This document shows, one piece after another, positions 1 to 5,389 of a stretch of 5,896 nt of DNA (position 1 is the first letter of the stretch; the number at the start of each line of letters is the position of its first letter). This stretch comes from an uncultured Eubacteriales bacterium. GTDB lineage: Bacteria > Bacillota > Clostridia > Oscillospirales > Acutalibacteraceae. The position numbers and the translations under genes were made by a program. The DNA lies in assembly GCA_934486705.1 (NCBI GenBank), contig CAKSQS010000082.1:1-5896 (forward strand), in the 5' to 3' direction. The notes below the pieces were generated by a model. That model was not told the origin of the DNA and did not search any database. It saw nothing but the letters and a program-made list of their open reading frames with translations.

Positions 1-141
1 CCGCAGGGCGAAATTTACAGCGTAGGTCCGTCTACCTTTACCGATAAACACGGCTGGGCGGACGATAAATCCAAACCTGCCTGGACTGATAATTACAGTT
101 TTGTAAAGTTCGGAATCGATAACACAAAATCTATACATTAA
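1..141 (+). CDS. 3' end of an unidentified protein (partial)
   Basis: Frame 1 is open from the first base and ends at TAA 139-141, giving the last 46 residues of a protein. The tail is rich in aromatic, Asp and Lys residues and ends in KFGIDNTKSIH. It has no membrane segment and no motif I recognise, so no function is assigned. The stop is 10 nt before the start of the GH32-like gene, and the ribosome binding site of that gene (AGGAG, 141-145) overlaps the last base of this stop, so the two are almost certainly co-transcribed. By context it may be another enzyme or binding protein of the same sugar-use operon, but that is only inference. Confidence 0.75.
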   Translation, partial: PQGEIYSVGPSTFTDKHGWADDKSKPAWTDNYSFVKFGIDNTKSIH

Positions 142-151
142 GGAGCAGCAT

Positions 152-2188
152 ATGCATTGCACAATTACTGAACATTTTATAAGGTACTATCCGGAAAAAC
201 TGAATTATTCGGGTGTTTCGGATAAGTGCGAACTTAATAACGGTATAATTATAAAAATAAGGTTGAAAGAACTGCCTAAAAGTGACAGAAAAACAATTTT
301 TGAAATACCGGGCGCGCTTAAACTTGAAACAGGGGTGTATCATTTCCCGGAAGATTTCAATGCTTTAGATCTGTTCAGAAAGCGTGAATATTACAATGTT
401 TACGCCGATGAAAGCGGCGATTCGCCGTATATTGAGGCGGAAATAATGCTGCATCAGGAATACGGAGAGGAAAAAGTGCGCAATATGTTACTCGGTCTGC
501 CGCTTAACCTGTATAACGCTGCGGAAAGTGAAATATACCTTTTGTACGACGGCGCACGTTTAGCATGGATAGCGGACGGCGAAATTGTAAACATAAATTT
601 CCCGATTGGTTACATAAAGGCTGAGGACGGGGATATTTACATATCCGACAGTGCCGAAATCGGTATATGCAGTGATGTAAAATCGCTTGAAAGCGAAGAA
701 AAGACCGAAACAAAGAATGAAAGCATAGCCTTTTACTCCGCGCGCGGATATAACGCATGGGGCGGAGATATAGTCAATTTTTATCACAACGGTGTCTATC
801 ATTTTTTGGTGCTGCTTGACAGGCATCACCATTGGAACCGCTTCGGCGGTGGCGCACATACAACATATCATATGACGACCCGTGATTTTATCCGTTGGGA
901 AAACTACGGTGAAATTTACCCGATACAAAACAGTTGGGAGTCTTTCGGAACGGGAACAATGTTCTTTTGGAACGGTAAATACTACTATTCCCACGGATTT
1001 CACACCGATCGCGTTATACCGAGGGAGAAGGTCGGTTCGCGTCTGCTCGAAAAGAATTACGAAAGAGACGGCTTTTTCAGTGCGGTCACATATGATGAGC
1101 TGAAAGAAAACGGATTGTACCCGAGCGGAGCTAATTATATGGTATCCGACGACGGTATTCATTTTGTACAGGGCAAAAAGCAAATTCATTGCTCAGAAAA
1201 CCCGAGTATTTATAAGGATGAAAAGGGCGGGCTTGTTATGTATGCAGGCTACGGCGCGGCAGGCGTGTGGAAAGCCCCTGATATTGACGGACCGTGGAAA
1301 AAAGAAGACACGGATATGCCTGTGTTTGATAACAGTTCACCTGTCAGAAACAGCAGCGAGTGCCCCTCAATATTTGAGTGGAACGGTTATAAGTATATTA
1401 TAATGGGTTTCCGTGGCTATTGGCAAAGCGGTCTTAACAATAATGAGTTTAAAGACCTTGCGGCGATAGGCGACGATATTTATGACGGCTTGTGCGTACC
1501 TATGGTAGCAAATTGCGGCGGCAGATATATTCTTGCGGGCTGGGTAGGCGGCTCGGGTTGGGCGTTTGTAACGCTGCACAGAGAGCTTGTTCAGCATGAG
1601 GGCGGCAGGCTCGGCATTCGCTGGATGCCGGAGTTGACCCCCAATCCCGATAAACTTGAAAAGGTTAATAAAATTAAGGAAGTTACATCAGGCGAAGAAT
1701 TAAAGCTCGAAGGTAAAACCTCATATTATTTAGAGTGCAAAGTAAAACCGCAGAAAAACGGAAGAGTAGGTTTGGCGGTTTCGGGCAACGGAAAACCCTT
1801 TGTATTTGAATTGAACACAGAGCGGCAAAAAGTGCAAACACTTGAAACGGATAATATAAACAGCTTTACGGAAGAGGTTAAGGCACTGTATGAATATATA
1901 CCCGAAATGCCCGAAGAGCGTACAAGCTGCGCGCAGATACCGAGCGAGAATATTCATACCAACTCGCATGATTTTGCCATTGCGAATGTAAGAGAATTAA
2001 AAGATGAATATACACTTAAAATAATATTCCATTATGAGAAAAAATCGGATAATCTTGTAATGGACGCTGAGATAGGTGCAGGGAGAACCTTTGTATCAAA
2101 CAGACCCGATTTCAAGGTAGGTAACATTAAATTCCTTACGGAAAATGCGGAAATAACCGATTTAAAGCTTTGCAAAATGGGAGAATGA
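152..2188 (+). CDS. GH32-like glycoside hydrolase (divergent, five-bladed propeller type)
   Basis: This 678-aa protein resembles the GH32/GH43/GH68 (clan GH-J/F) beta-propeller glycosidases, which cleave fructofuranosides and related furanosides. Residues ~1-185 form an extra N-terminal, probably beta-rich domain. The propeller starts near residue 195 with WGGDIVNFYHNGVYHF, where D206 stands where the GH32 nucleophile Asp is expected (NDPNG motif). It continues with DRHHHW (223-228), SFGTGTMFFWNGKYY (264 on, in place of the FSGS region) and SSECPSIFEWNG, where E403 of the EC motif is the expected acid/base. A C-terminal beta-sandwich-like part covers ~540-678. The third catalytic motif, normally RDP, reads SENP (N350), so the stabilising Asp seems to be Asn. 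No signal peptide is seen, so it should act in the cytoplasm on an imported substrate. The start at ATG 152 is fixed by AGGAG at 141-145. The FGGY kinase begins 1 nt after the stop. Family confidence is good; substrate is unknown. Confidence 0.85.
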   Translation: MHCTITEHFIRYYPEKLNYSGVSDKCELNNGIIIKIRLKELPKSDRKTIFEIPGALKLETGVYHFPEDFNALDLFRKREYYNVYADESGDSPYIEAEIMLHQEYGEEKVRNMLLGLPLNLYNAAESEIYLLYDGARLAWIADGEIVNINFPIGYIKAEDGDIYISDSAEIGICSDVKSLESEEKTETKNESIAFYSARGYNAWGGDIVNFYHNGVYHFLVLLDRHHHWNRFGGGAHTTYHMTTRDFIRWENYGEIYPIQNSWESFGTGTMFFWNGKYYYSHGFHTDRVIPREKVGSRLLEKNYERDGFFSAVTYDELKENGLYPSGANYMVSDDGIHFVQGKKQIHCSENPSIYKDEKGGLVMYAGYGAAGVWKAPDIDGPWKKEDTDMPVFDNSSPVRNSSECPSIFEWNGYKYIIMGFRGYWQSGLNNNEFKDLAAIGDDIYDGLCVPMVANCGGRYILAGWVGGSGWAFVTLHRELVQHEGGRLGIRWMPELTPNPDKLEKVNKIKEVTSGEELKLEGKTSYYLECKVKPQKNGRVGLAVSGNGKPFVFELNTERQKVQTLETDNINSFTEEVKALYEYIPEMPEERTSCAQIPSENIHTNSHDFAIANVRELKDEYTLKIIFHYEKKSDNLVMDAEIGAGRTFVSNRPDFKVGNIKFLTENAEITDLKLCKMGE

Positions 2189-2189
2189 A

Positions 2190-3506
2190 ATGCGTGTAAT
2201 AGGTCTTGATATAGGAACAACAAGCATAAGCGCGGTGGTTGCCGAGAACGGACGGGTCATCCGCTCCGTAACCGAGCAAAGCTGCGCTGCAATAAAATCC
2301 GAATTTGCGGAAAACCGCCTGCAAAGCGTAGAATCTATTACCGAAAAGGTTTTCTCAATTAAGGAAAGGCTTGTAAAAGAATTTTCCCCGATAGACGCGA
2401 TAGGCGTAACGGGGCAAATGCACGGAATACTTTATATTGATAAAGAGGGCAACGCCGTTAGTCCGCTTTATACCTGGCAGGATAAATCTGGTGAATTAAA
2501 GTATAATGATACAACCTTTTCCGAATACCTTGCCGATATTACAGGATTTAACGCACCGTCCGGCTACGGACTTGTGACGGATTTTGCAAACCGCAAGCTC
2601 GGGCGTGTACCCGAAAATGCCGTGGGACTTTGCAATATTCAGGATTACATTACAATGAAGCTGACAGGCGGCAAAACGCCCGTTACGCACATAAGCAATG
2701 CTGCGGGATTGGGCTTTTATTCACTTGATGCTTTTGATTTTGATAGCTCAGCCCTTGAAAAAATAGGGTGCGACAAAAAAATGCTGCCGAGAGTGACCGC
2801 AGAACCAGAGGTTATAGGAACGGATAGCGACGGTATACCCGTAATCGTGGCGGTAGGCGATAATCAAGCAAGCTTTTTAGGCGCGGTTACAAATAAGGAC
2901 AGCGTGCTTGTAAATATCGGAACGGGCAGTCAGGTGTCTGTGCTTACAGATAAAAAAGGCGATTTTGCTGCGGGCGAAATACGCCCGTTTTCAAAAACCG
3001 AAAATCTACTTGTGGGTGCGCCCCTTTGCGGCGGCAGGTCTTACGCGCTGCTTAAAAGCTTTTTTGAAAAAACGCTTGATTGCTTCGGCGTGACAGCCGA
3101 TAATATCTATTCTGTTATGGATAAAATAGCAGCAGAAGACACAGATAATTGCTCTCTTTCGGTTGATACGCGCTTTTGCGGCACCAGACGCGAGCCGGAT
3201 ATAAAGGGCGCAATATTGCAAATAACCGAGGATAATTTTACACCACAACAGCTGACACGCGGTTTTATTATAGGTATGTGCCGTGAATTATATGCGTTTT
3301 ATGAACAAATGGAAAAGCTTACGGGGAAAAAGAGCACACATCTTATGGGTTCGGGCAACGGCGTGAGGAAAAATAAGATATTACAGCATTATTTGGAGGA
3401 AACCTTTAAAATGCCGATTGAAATTCCCGCAAATACCGAAGAAGCGGCATTTGGTGCTACGGTTTTTTGTCAAGGAACTTTAAAGGATGGAAATAAAGGA
3501 TATTAA
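2190..3506 (+). CDS. FGGY-family carbohydrate kinase, sedoheptulokinase-like
   Basis: This 438-aa protein is a full-length FGGY sugar kinase with an actin/hexokinase-type ATPase fold, which transfers phosphate from ATP to a sugar or ketose. It opens with the phosphate-1 motif GLDIGTTS (5-12). GVTGQMHG (72-79) and TWQD (95-98) are typical of the xylulokinase/sedoheptulokinase side of the family. The GDNQ motif places the catalytic Asp at D224, GTGSQ (244-248) is the phosphate-2 loop, and GSGNG (387-391) with the later EEAAFGATVF form the adenosine region. The SGYG following TWQD and the GDNQ context look most like sedoheptulokinases, but a kinase for another ketose is possible. The start ATG 2190 has GGGAG at 2179-2183 and lies 1 nt after the hydrolase stop, so translation is probably coupled. 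It likely traps the ketose freed by the GH32-like enzyme. It converges with the XRE gene, with only 11 nt between the stops and no visible terminator. Confidence 0.88.
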   Translation: MRVIGLDIGTTSISAVVAENGRVIRSVTEQSCAAIKSEFAENRLQSVESITEKVFSIKERLVKEFSPIDAIGVTGQMHGILYIDKEGNAVSPLYTWQDKSGELKYNDTTFSEYLADITGFNAPSGYGLVTDFANRKLGRVPENAVGLCNIQDYITMKLTGGKTPVTHISNAAGLGFYSLDAFDFDSSALEKIGCDKKMLPRVTAEPEVIGTDSDGIPVIVAVGDNQASFLGAVTNKDSVLVNIGTGSQVSVLTDKKGDFAAGEIRPFSKTENLLVGAPLCGGRSYALLKSFFEKTLDCFGVTADNIYSVMDKIAAEDTDNCSLSVDTRFCGTRREPDIKGAILQITEDNFTPQQLTRGFIIGMCRELYAFYEQMEKLTGKKSTHLMGSGNGVRKNKILQHYLEETFKMPIEIPANTEEAAFGATVFCQGTLKDGNKGY

Positions 3507-3517
3507 GGTCAATAATA

Positions 3518-3847
3518 TCATTGCTGTATTTTTAGTTTTTCCGCACACCTGCAAATATCTATATACTTCTGCGTTTCGCTTTCACTTTTATTCTTGAAGA
3601 AGTCGATAGCAGATTTAGAGATATTTTCAGCCGGAATATCGGGATAAAGCGCAGCGTCTAAGCTGATATTAAGCTCTCTGCACAGCAGGATTATAGTTTC
3701 AAATTTAGGGTTGCCTTTACAGTTTTCTATGCCTTGTATTGTGCGGATACTCATTTTCAGTCTTTCGGCAAGCTCTGCCTGAGTTATGTTTTCTCTTTTT
3801 CTTGCGGTACGAATGGAAAAAGCTAATCTTTCATATGTATTTTGCAT
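3518..3847 (-). CDS. XRE-family transcriptional regulator (Tn916 Orf9-like position)
   Basis: This 109-aa DNA-binding protein has a Cro/C1-type helix-turn-helix at residues ~8-62: SIRTARKRENITQAELAERL leads into the recognition helix region KMSIRTIQGIENCKGNPKFE, followed by a hydrophobic helix (TIILLCRELNISLDAAL). The C-terminal ~45 residues are charged, contain four or five Ser/Lys-rich turns, and end in KLKIQQ; they probably mediate dimerisation. ATG 3847-3845 is preceded on the - strand by GAGGTG (3861-3856). It is divergent from the sigma-like/HTH pair, exactly as orf9 is to orf7-orf8 in Tn916, where Orf9 is thought to repress orf7 transcription. Candidate operators (TCATATT/TAATATGA) lie next to its own RBS and inside the opposing promoter. 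The domain call is firm; the Orf9 role rests on gene order. Confidence 0.9.
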   Translation of the reverse strand: MQNTYERLAFSIRTARKRENITQAELAERLKMSIRTIQGIENCKGNPKFETIILLCRELNISLDAALYPDIPAENISKSAIDFFKNKSESETQKYIDICRCAEKLKIQQ

Positions 3848-3859
3848 TATAACAACACC

Positions 3860-3879
3860 TCATATTTATTTTAATATGA
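3860..3879. promoter_or_regulatory. Palindromic candidate operator for the XRE regulator
   Basis: TCATATT (3860-3866) and AATATGA (3873-3879) form a perfect 7-bp inverted repeat around a 6-nt A/T spacer, immediately upstream of and touching the ribosome binding site of the XRE gene. The box TAATATGA (3872-3879) recurs at 3914-3921 between the -35 and -10 of the divergent promoter. A dyad at this place, in two promoter-proximal copies, fits self-repression and repression of the divergent genes by the XRE protein. Binding is inferred. Confidence 0.45.
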
Positions 3880-3901
3880 AGTGCGGCTCACATAAATTAC
3901 A

Positions 3902-3929
3902 TTGTAATTCGCATAATATGAGTTATAAT
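3902..3929 (+). promoter_or_regulatory. Sigma-A-type promoter for the leader/orf7-like operon
   Basis: TTGTAA (3902-3907) and a perfect TATAAT (3924-3929) are separated by 16 nt, giving a transcript start near 3935-3937. It would drive the leader RNA and, past the terminator, the sigma-like and HTH genes. The spacer contains TAATATGA (3914-3921), a copy of the box in the dyad at 3860-3879. CGCAT (3910-3914) and ATGCG (3928-3932) form a 5-bp inverted repeat across the -10. This is a plausible repressor target. Confidence 0.65.
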
Positions 3930-3953
3930 GCGTATTCGGAAAGGAAGTAACAT

Positions 3954-3986
3954 ATGACGCTTTTGTTTCAAAAGGAGTTAGGCTAA
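3954..3986 (+). CDS. Possible 10-aa leader peptide (MTLLFQKELG)
   Basis: A tiny ORF starts ATG 3954, about 18 nt after the predicted transcript start, and ends at TAA 3984-3986. AAAGGAAG at 3940-3947 is a good ribosome binding site at a normal distance. Its codons cover the whole 5' arm (3960-3973) of a 14-bp RNA stem. It is followed by an intrinsic terminator before the next gene, which is the standard layout of a ribosome-mediated attenuator. The peptide has no run of one amino acid, so the sensed signal cannot be read from it. Short ORFs occur by chance, and the call rests on the RBS and context. Confidence 0.4.
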   Translation: MTLLFQKELG

Positions 3987-4055
3987 GAACGGCGGAGGCC
4001 GTTTTAAAAAAACAGCCGATTTTGAAACAAAAGAAAACAATTTAAAATGTGCGGC

Positions 4056-4094
4056 AGCGAGCTGCGGTTCTTTATGTGAGCCGCAGCTCGTTTT
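4056..4094 (+). terminator. Intrinsic terminator in the leader (attenuator)
   Basis: CGAGCTGCGGTTC (4058-4070) pairs with GAGCCGCAGCTCG (4078-4090) through 13 bp with one G-U, extended by two weaker pairs at the base, around a 7-nt loop (TTTATGT). TTTTATAT follows. There is no coding gene between the promoter at 3902-3929 and this site except the 10-codon ORF, so it ends a short RNA unless read through into the sigma-like gene at 4189. Confidence 0.85.
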
Positions 4095-4175
4095 ATATGT
4101 AACAAAACACATATCTTGTGACGGGTGCCGCTCACCGCCGCCCTTTATAAGTCTTTAAAAAACAAGATTTATAAA
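4095..4175. repeat. Inverted repeats between the attenuator and the sigma-like gene
   Basis: Three short dyads lie between the terminator and the next RBS: ATATGT (4095-4100) / ACATAT (4109-4114), ATCTTGT (4113-4119) / ACAAGAT (4162-4168), and TTTATAA (4144-4150) / TTATAAA (4169-4175). The second and third nest, and could fold the RNA upstream of the RBS (AAAGGTGG, 4174-4181) of the gene at 4189 and hide part of it. I see no convincing second promoter here. The remaining bases hold nothing I can name. Confidence 0.4.
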
Positions 4176-4188
4176 AGGTGGAATAAAA

Positions 4189-4581
4189 ATGTTTAAAAGA
4201 AATGACGGAAAAGGTGTAAACGCCCTGCAAAACAGATTTACCGCTCTGCTTAAAACTGCTTTGCGCAACCGTAAAATAGATTATATTACAGAGCAAGGCA
4301 AAAGATACGGCAAGGAATTTCCGCTTGTGGATTATGTAGGGCTTGCCGGTGATGAATATGATTTTATTCAGGCAATTATAGATTATGATGTTCTTAAAAC
4401 GGCACTAAAATCTCTTTCTGATAGAGAAAAGAAAATAATTGTAGCTCATATTCTTGAAGACAAGGACTTTGCAGAGATAGGCAGGTGTTTGGGATTAACA
4501 TACAAAGGCACAGCAACCGCGTTTTACCGCGCCATAACAAAGCTGCGTGAAACATTGGGGAGGTATCGGGATGAATTTTAA
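4189..4581 (+). CDS. Sigma-70 region 4-like regulator (Tn916 Orf7-like)
   Basis: This 130-aa protein has a sigma-factor region 4-type helix-turn-helix in its C-terminal half (~75-125): SLSDREKKIIVAHILEDKDF, then EIGRCLGLTYKGTATAFYRA as helix-turn-helix, and KLRETL at the end. The N-terminal half is basic and helical. Size and the LSDREK/FAEIG/LGLTYKGT pattern match the Orf7-type proteins of Tn916-like conjugative elements, which are needed for or promote transcription toward excision and transfer genes. ATG 4189 follows AAAGGTGG (4174-4181) with a 7-nt gap. It overlaps the next gene by 11 nt. Expression likely depends on the promoter at 3902-3929 and on read-through of the attenuator. The HTH call is firm; its exact action is by analogy. 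Confidence 0.85.
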   Translation: MFKRNDGKGVNALQNRFTALLKTALRNRKIDYITEQGKRYGKEFPLVDYVGLAGDEYDFIQAIIDYDVLKTALKSLSDREKKIIVAHILEDKDFAEIGRCLGLTYKGTATAFYRAITKLRETLGRYRDEF

Positions 4582-4753
4582 GGAGCTTATTTTTGCCGCT
4601 CAAAAGGGCGATGCAAATGCCTTTGAAACCATTTTCGCTATGTACCGCCCGCTGCTTATGAAAGAGTCTATTATATGCGGAGTTTTTGACGAGGATCTCT
4701 TTCAAGAGCAATGTATTGTTTTAAGCAGATGTATAATGCTGTTTAGAAGTTAA
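4571..4753 (+). CDS. Small helix-turn-helix protein (Tn916 Orf8-like, HTH_16 type)
   Basis: This 60-aa protein begins MNFKELIFAAQKGDANAFET and continues with MYRPLLMKES and GVFDEDLFQE, the pattern of the short helix-turn-helix proteins that follow the sigma-like gene in Tn916-type elements. ATG 4571 is chosen over the in-frame ATG at 4547 because GGGGAGG (4557-4563) stands 7 nt before it and the family starts with MNFKEL. The start lies inside the end of the sigma-like gene (11-nt overlap), so translation is probably coupled. The end, CIMLFRS, is at the expected length, so the gene seems complete. In intact elements excision and integration genes often follow; here a convergent parR-like gene follows instead. 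Confidence 0.8.
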   Translation: MNFKELIFAAQKGDANAFETIFAMYRPLLMKESIICGVFDEDLFQEQCIVLSRCIMLFRS

Positions 4754-4786
4754 AAAAAGGGCAGGGGCGGAAAACCGCTCCTGCCT
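4752..4786 (-). terminator. Intrinsic terminator of the parMR remnant (may work both ways)
   Basis: GGCAGGGGCGG (4760-4770) and CCGCTCCTGCC (4775-4785) form an 11-bp stem with one G-U and an AAAA loop. On the - strand it is followed by seven T (4758-4752), the classic form for ending transcription from parR, whose stop is at 4790. On the + strand the T-run comes only after a gap (CTTTTT at 4794-4799), so it is weaker for the gene ending at 4753. It separates the two convergent units. Confidence 0.88.
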
Positions 4787-4789
4787 GAC

Positions 4790-5152
4790 CTATCTTTTTC
4801 TGAACATTGATAAAGTATCGGTTATAGCCTGTATGTCGTTATCGTCAAACGGCACACCGTTTTGCTTTTGCGTGGTTTTTTTACTGCTTGCATCCGGCTC
4901 GGTTTCCGTCTTCCTTTCCCTGCCTTCCATATAACGATTCACTGCGGAAATAATCATTGCCTCAATATCAGTCTGAGTATTATCCGATATATCCGGCGTT
5001 TGGGTGCAATGTATGTAATGGGTTATGGCGTTGGATATAAACTGCGCCTTGCTCCGCCCCTGTGAATTGAGTAATTCTATTACCTTTCTGTGGCACGGGT
5101 CTGCGGGATTAAACTGTATGGTGAATCTGCAAATATCTTTTTTCTCGGACAT
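4790..5152 (-). CDS. parR: ParR-like centromere-binding protein
   Basis: This 120-aa protein is read as the DNA-binding adaptor of a type II (actin-like) partition system. Residues ~8-46 (CRFTIQFNPADPCHRKVIEL then GRSKAQFISNAITHYI) are a ribbon-helix-helix fold: a beta strand, then a helix with NPADP..H, then the GRSKA second helix. This is the form seen in ParR proteins of clostridial conjugative elements. The tail (~50-120) is polar and charged, with KTETEPDASSKKTTQK as a likely flexible linker and DDNDIQAITDTLSMF as a final helix that could contact ParM filaments. Its ATG (5152-5150) comes 6 nt after the stop of the parM fragment, whose GGGTGATG end supplies the ribosome binding region. 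The gene is intact, but its partner is not, so partition is probably lost unless a full parM exists elsewhere. It ends at a strong terminator. Confidence 0.78.
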   Translation of the reverse strand: MSEKKDICRFTIQFNPADPCHRKVIELLNSQGRSKAQFISNAITHYIHCTQTPDISDNTQTDIEAMIISAVNRYMEGRERKTETEPDASSKKTTQKQNGVPFDDNDIQAITDTLSMFRKR

Positions 5153-5158
5153 TTTTCA

Positions 5159-5389
5159 TCACCCTTGGGCTTTATACAGCAATTCATATCCTTTTGTATT
5201 GGCGGATATTTCCTCAATAAATATCGGGCAGCCGATTTTGTCTGACGCTTCTATGTATTTTTTCAAAAGAATTGAACCGCCGCCGACAAATACAGCCTTT
5301 CCTGTACGCAAATCAATCATAAGCTCCCTTAATTTGTTTATAAGGTCGTTTATAAACAGCTCCGCCTGCGCTCGTACTATATCCGCTAG
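5159..5389 (-). pseudogene. parM: 3' fragment of a ParM/StbA-like actin ATPase
   Basis: About 76 codons remain. The translation starts LADIVRAQAELFINDLINKL and reads on to KAVFVGGGSILLKKYIEAS, then IFIEEISANTKGYELLY, and ends at TGA 5161-5159. The VGGGSILLK stretch (G36-G38 of the fragment) is the adenosine-binding loop of the actin/Hsp70 ATPase fold, and the ANTKGYELLY end is typical of ParM/StbA. A full protein has ~300-350 residues, so phosphate-1, connect-1 and most of the fold are missing. The frame stays open further upstream (to 5689), but that translation is low-complexity and basic and reads across mobC, so it is not part of ParM. It lies just before parR as in parMR operons. It is non-functional as it stands. 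Confidence 0.75.

Larger units (their letters stand above)
3882..4085. repeat. 15-bp perfect inverted repeat spanning promoter and leader
   Basis: TGCGGCTCACATAAA at 3882-3896 is the exact reverse complement of TTTATGTGAGCCGCA at 4071-4085. The left arm lies just upstream of the -35 of the + strand promoter, and the right arm forms the loop and much of the 3' arm of the intrinsic terminator. A perfect 15-bp match within 200 bp is very unlikely by chance. It could be a remnant of inverted duplication, the ends of a small element, or an antiterminator arm in a transcript that starts upstream of 3882. Confidence 0.8.
3936..4095 (+). ncRNA. Structured leader RNA / attenuator upstream of the orf7-like gene
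   Basis: From the predicted start to the terminator this is a ~160-nt RNA. CTTTTGTTTCAAAA (3960-3973) pairs perfectly with TTTTGAAACAAAAG (4020-4033). Inside the loop a 4-bp stem (GGCT 3981-3984 / AGCC 4014-4017) can enclose a hairpin of AACGGC (3988-3993) and GCCGTT (3998-4003) with a GGAG loop. The nested arms give a long three-tier stem. After it comes a strong terminator (4056-4094). It does not match any riboswitch or other RNA family I can recall. It may be a cis-acting attenuator for the downstream regulators, a stand-alone small RNA, or both. Confidence 0.5.

Noticed and set aside
560..1189. Long antisense open frame (209 codons) inside the GH32-like gene
   Set aside because: It is wholly antisense to a well-supported enzyme gene, has no family-like motif and no convincing RBS; it is a shadow of the codon pattern on the other strand.
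3860..3935. A clear - strand promoter for the XRE gene
   Set aside because: TACAAT- and TAAAAT-like -10 boxes can be found, but none has a good -35 at 16-18 nt, so no position was called.
3972..3977. AAGGAG inside the leader as a second ribosome binding site
   Set aside because: No ATG, GTG or TTG start follows at a usable distance; the next codons run into the TAA of the short ORF.
3986..4012. Hairpin AGAACGGC/GCCGTTTT followed by A-rich sequence as a terminator
   Set aside because: The short T-run is part of the stem and is followed by seven A, not T; on the other strand the T-run precedes the hairpin. It fits better as the inner tier of the leader fold.
3882..4085. A MITE or small transposon bounded by the 15-bp inverted repeat
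   Set aside because: No target-site duplication flanks the arms, and the right arm is part of a working-looking terminator; kept as a possibility only in the findings.
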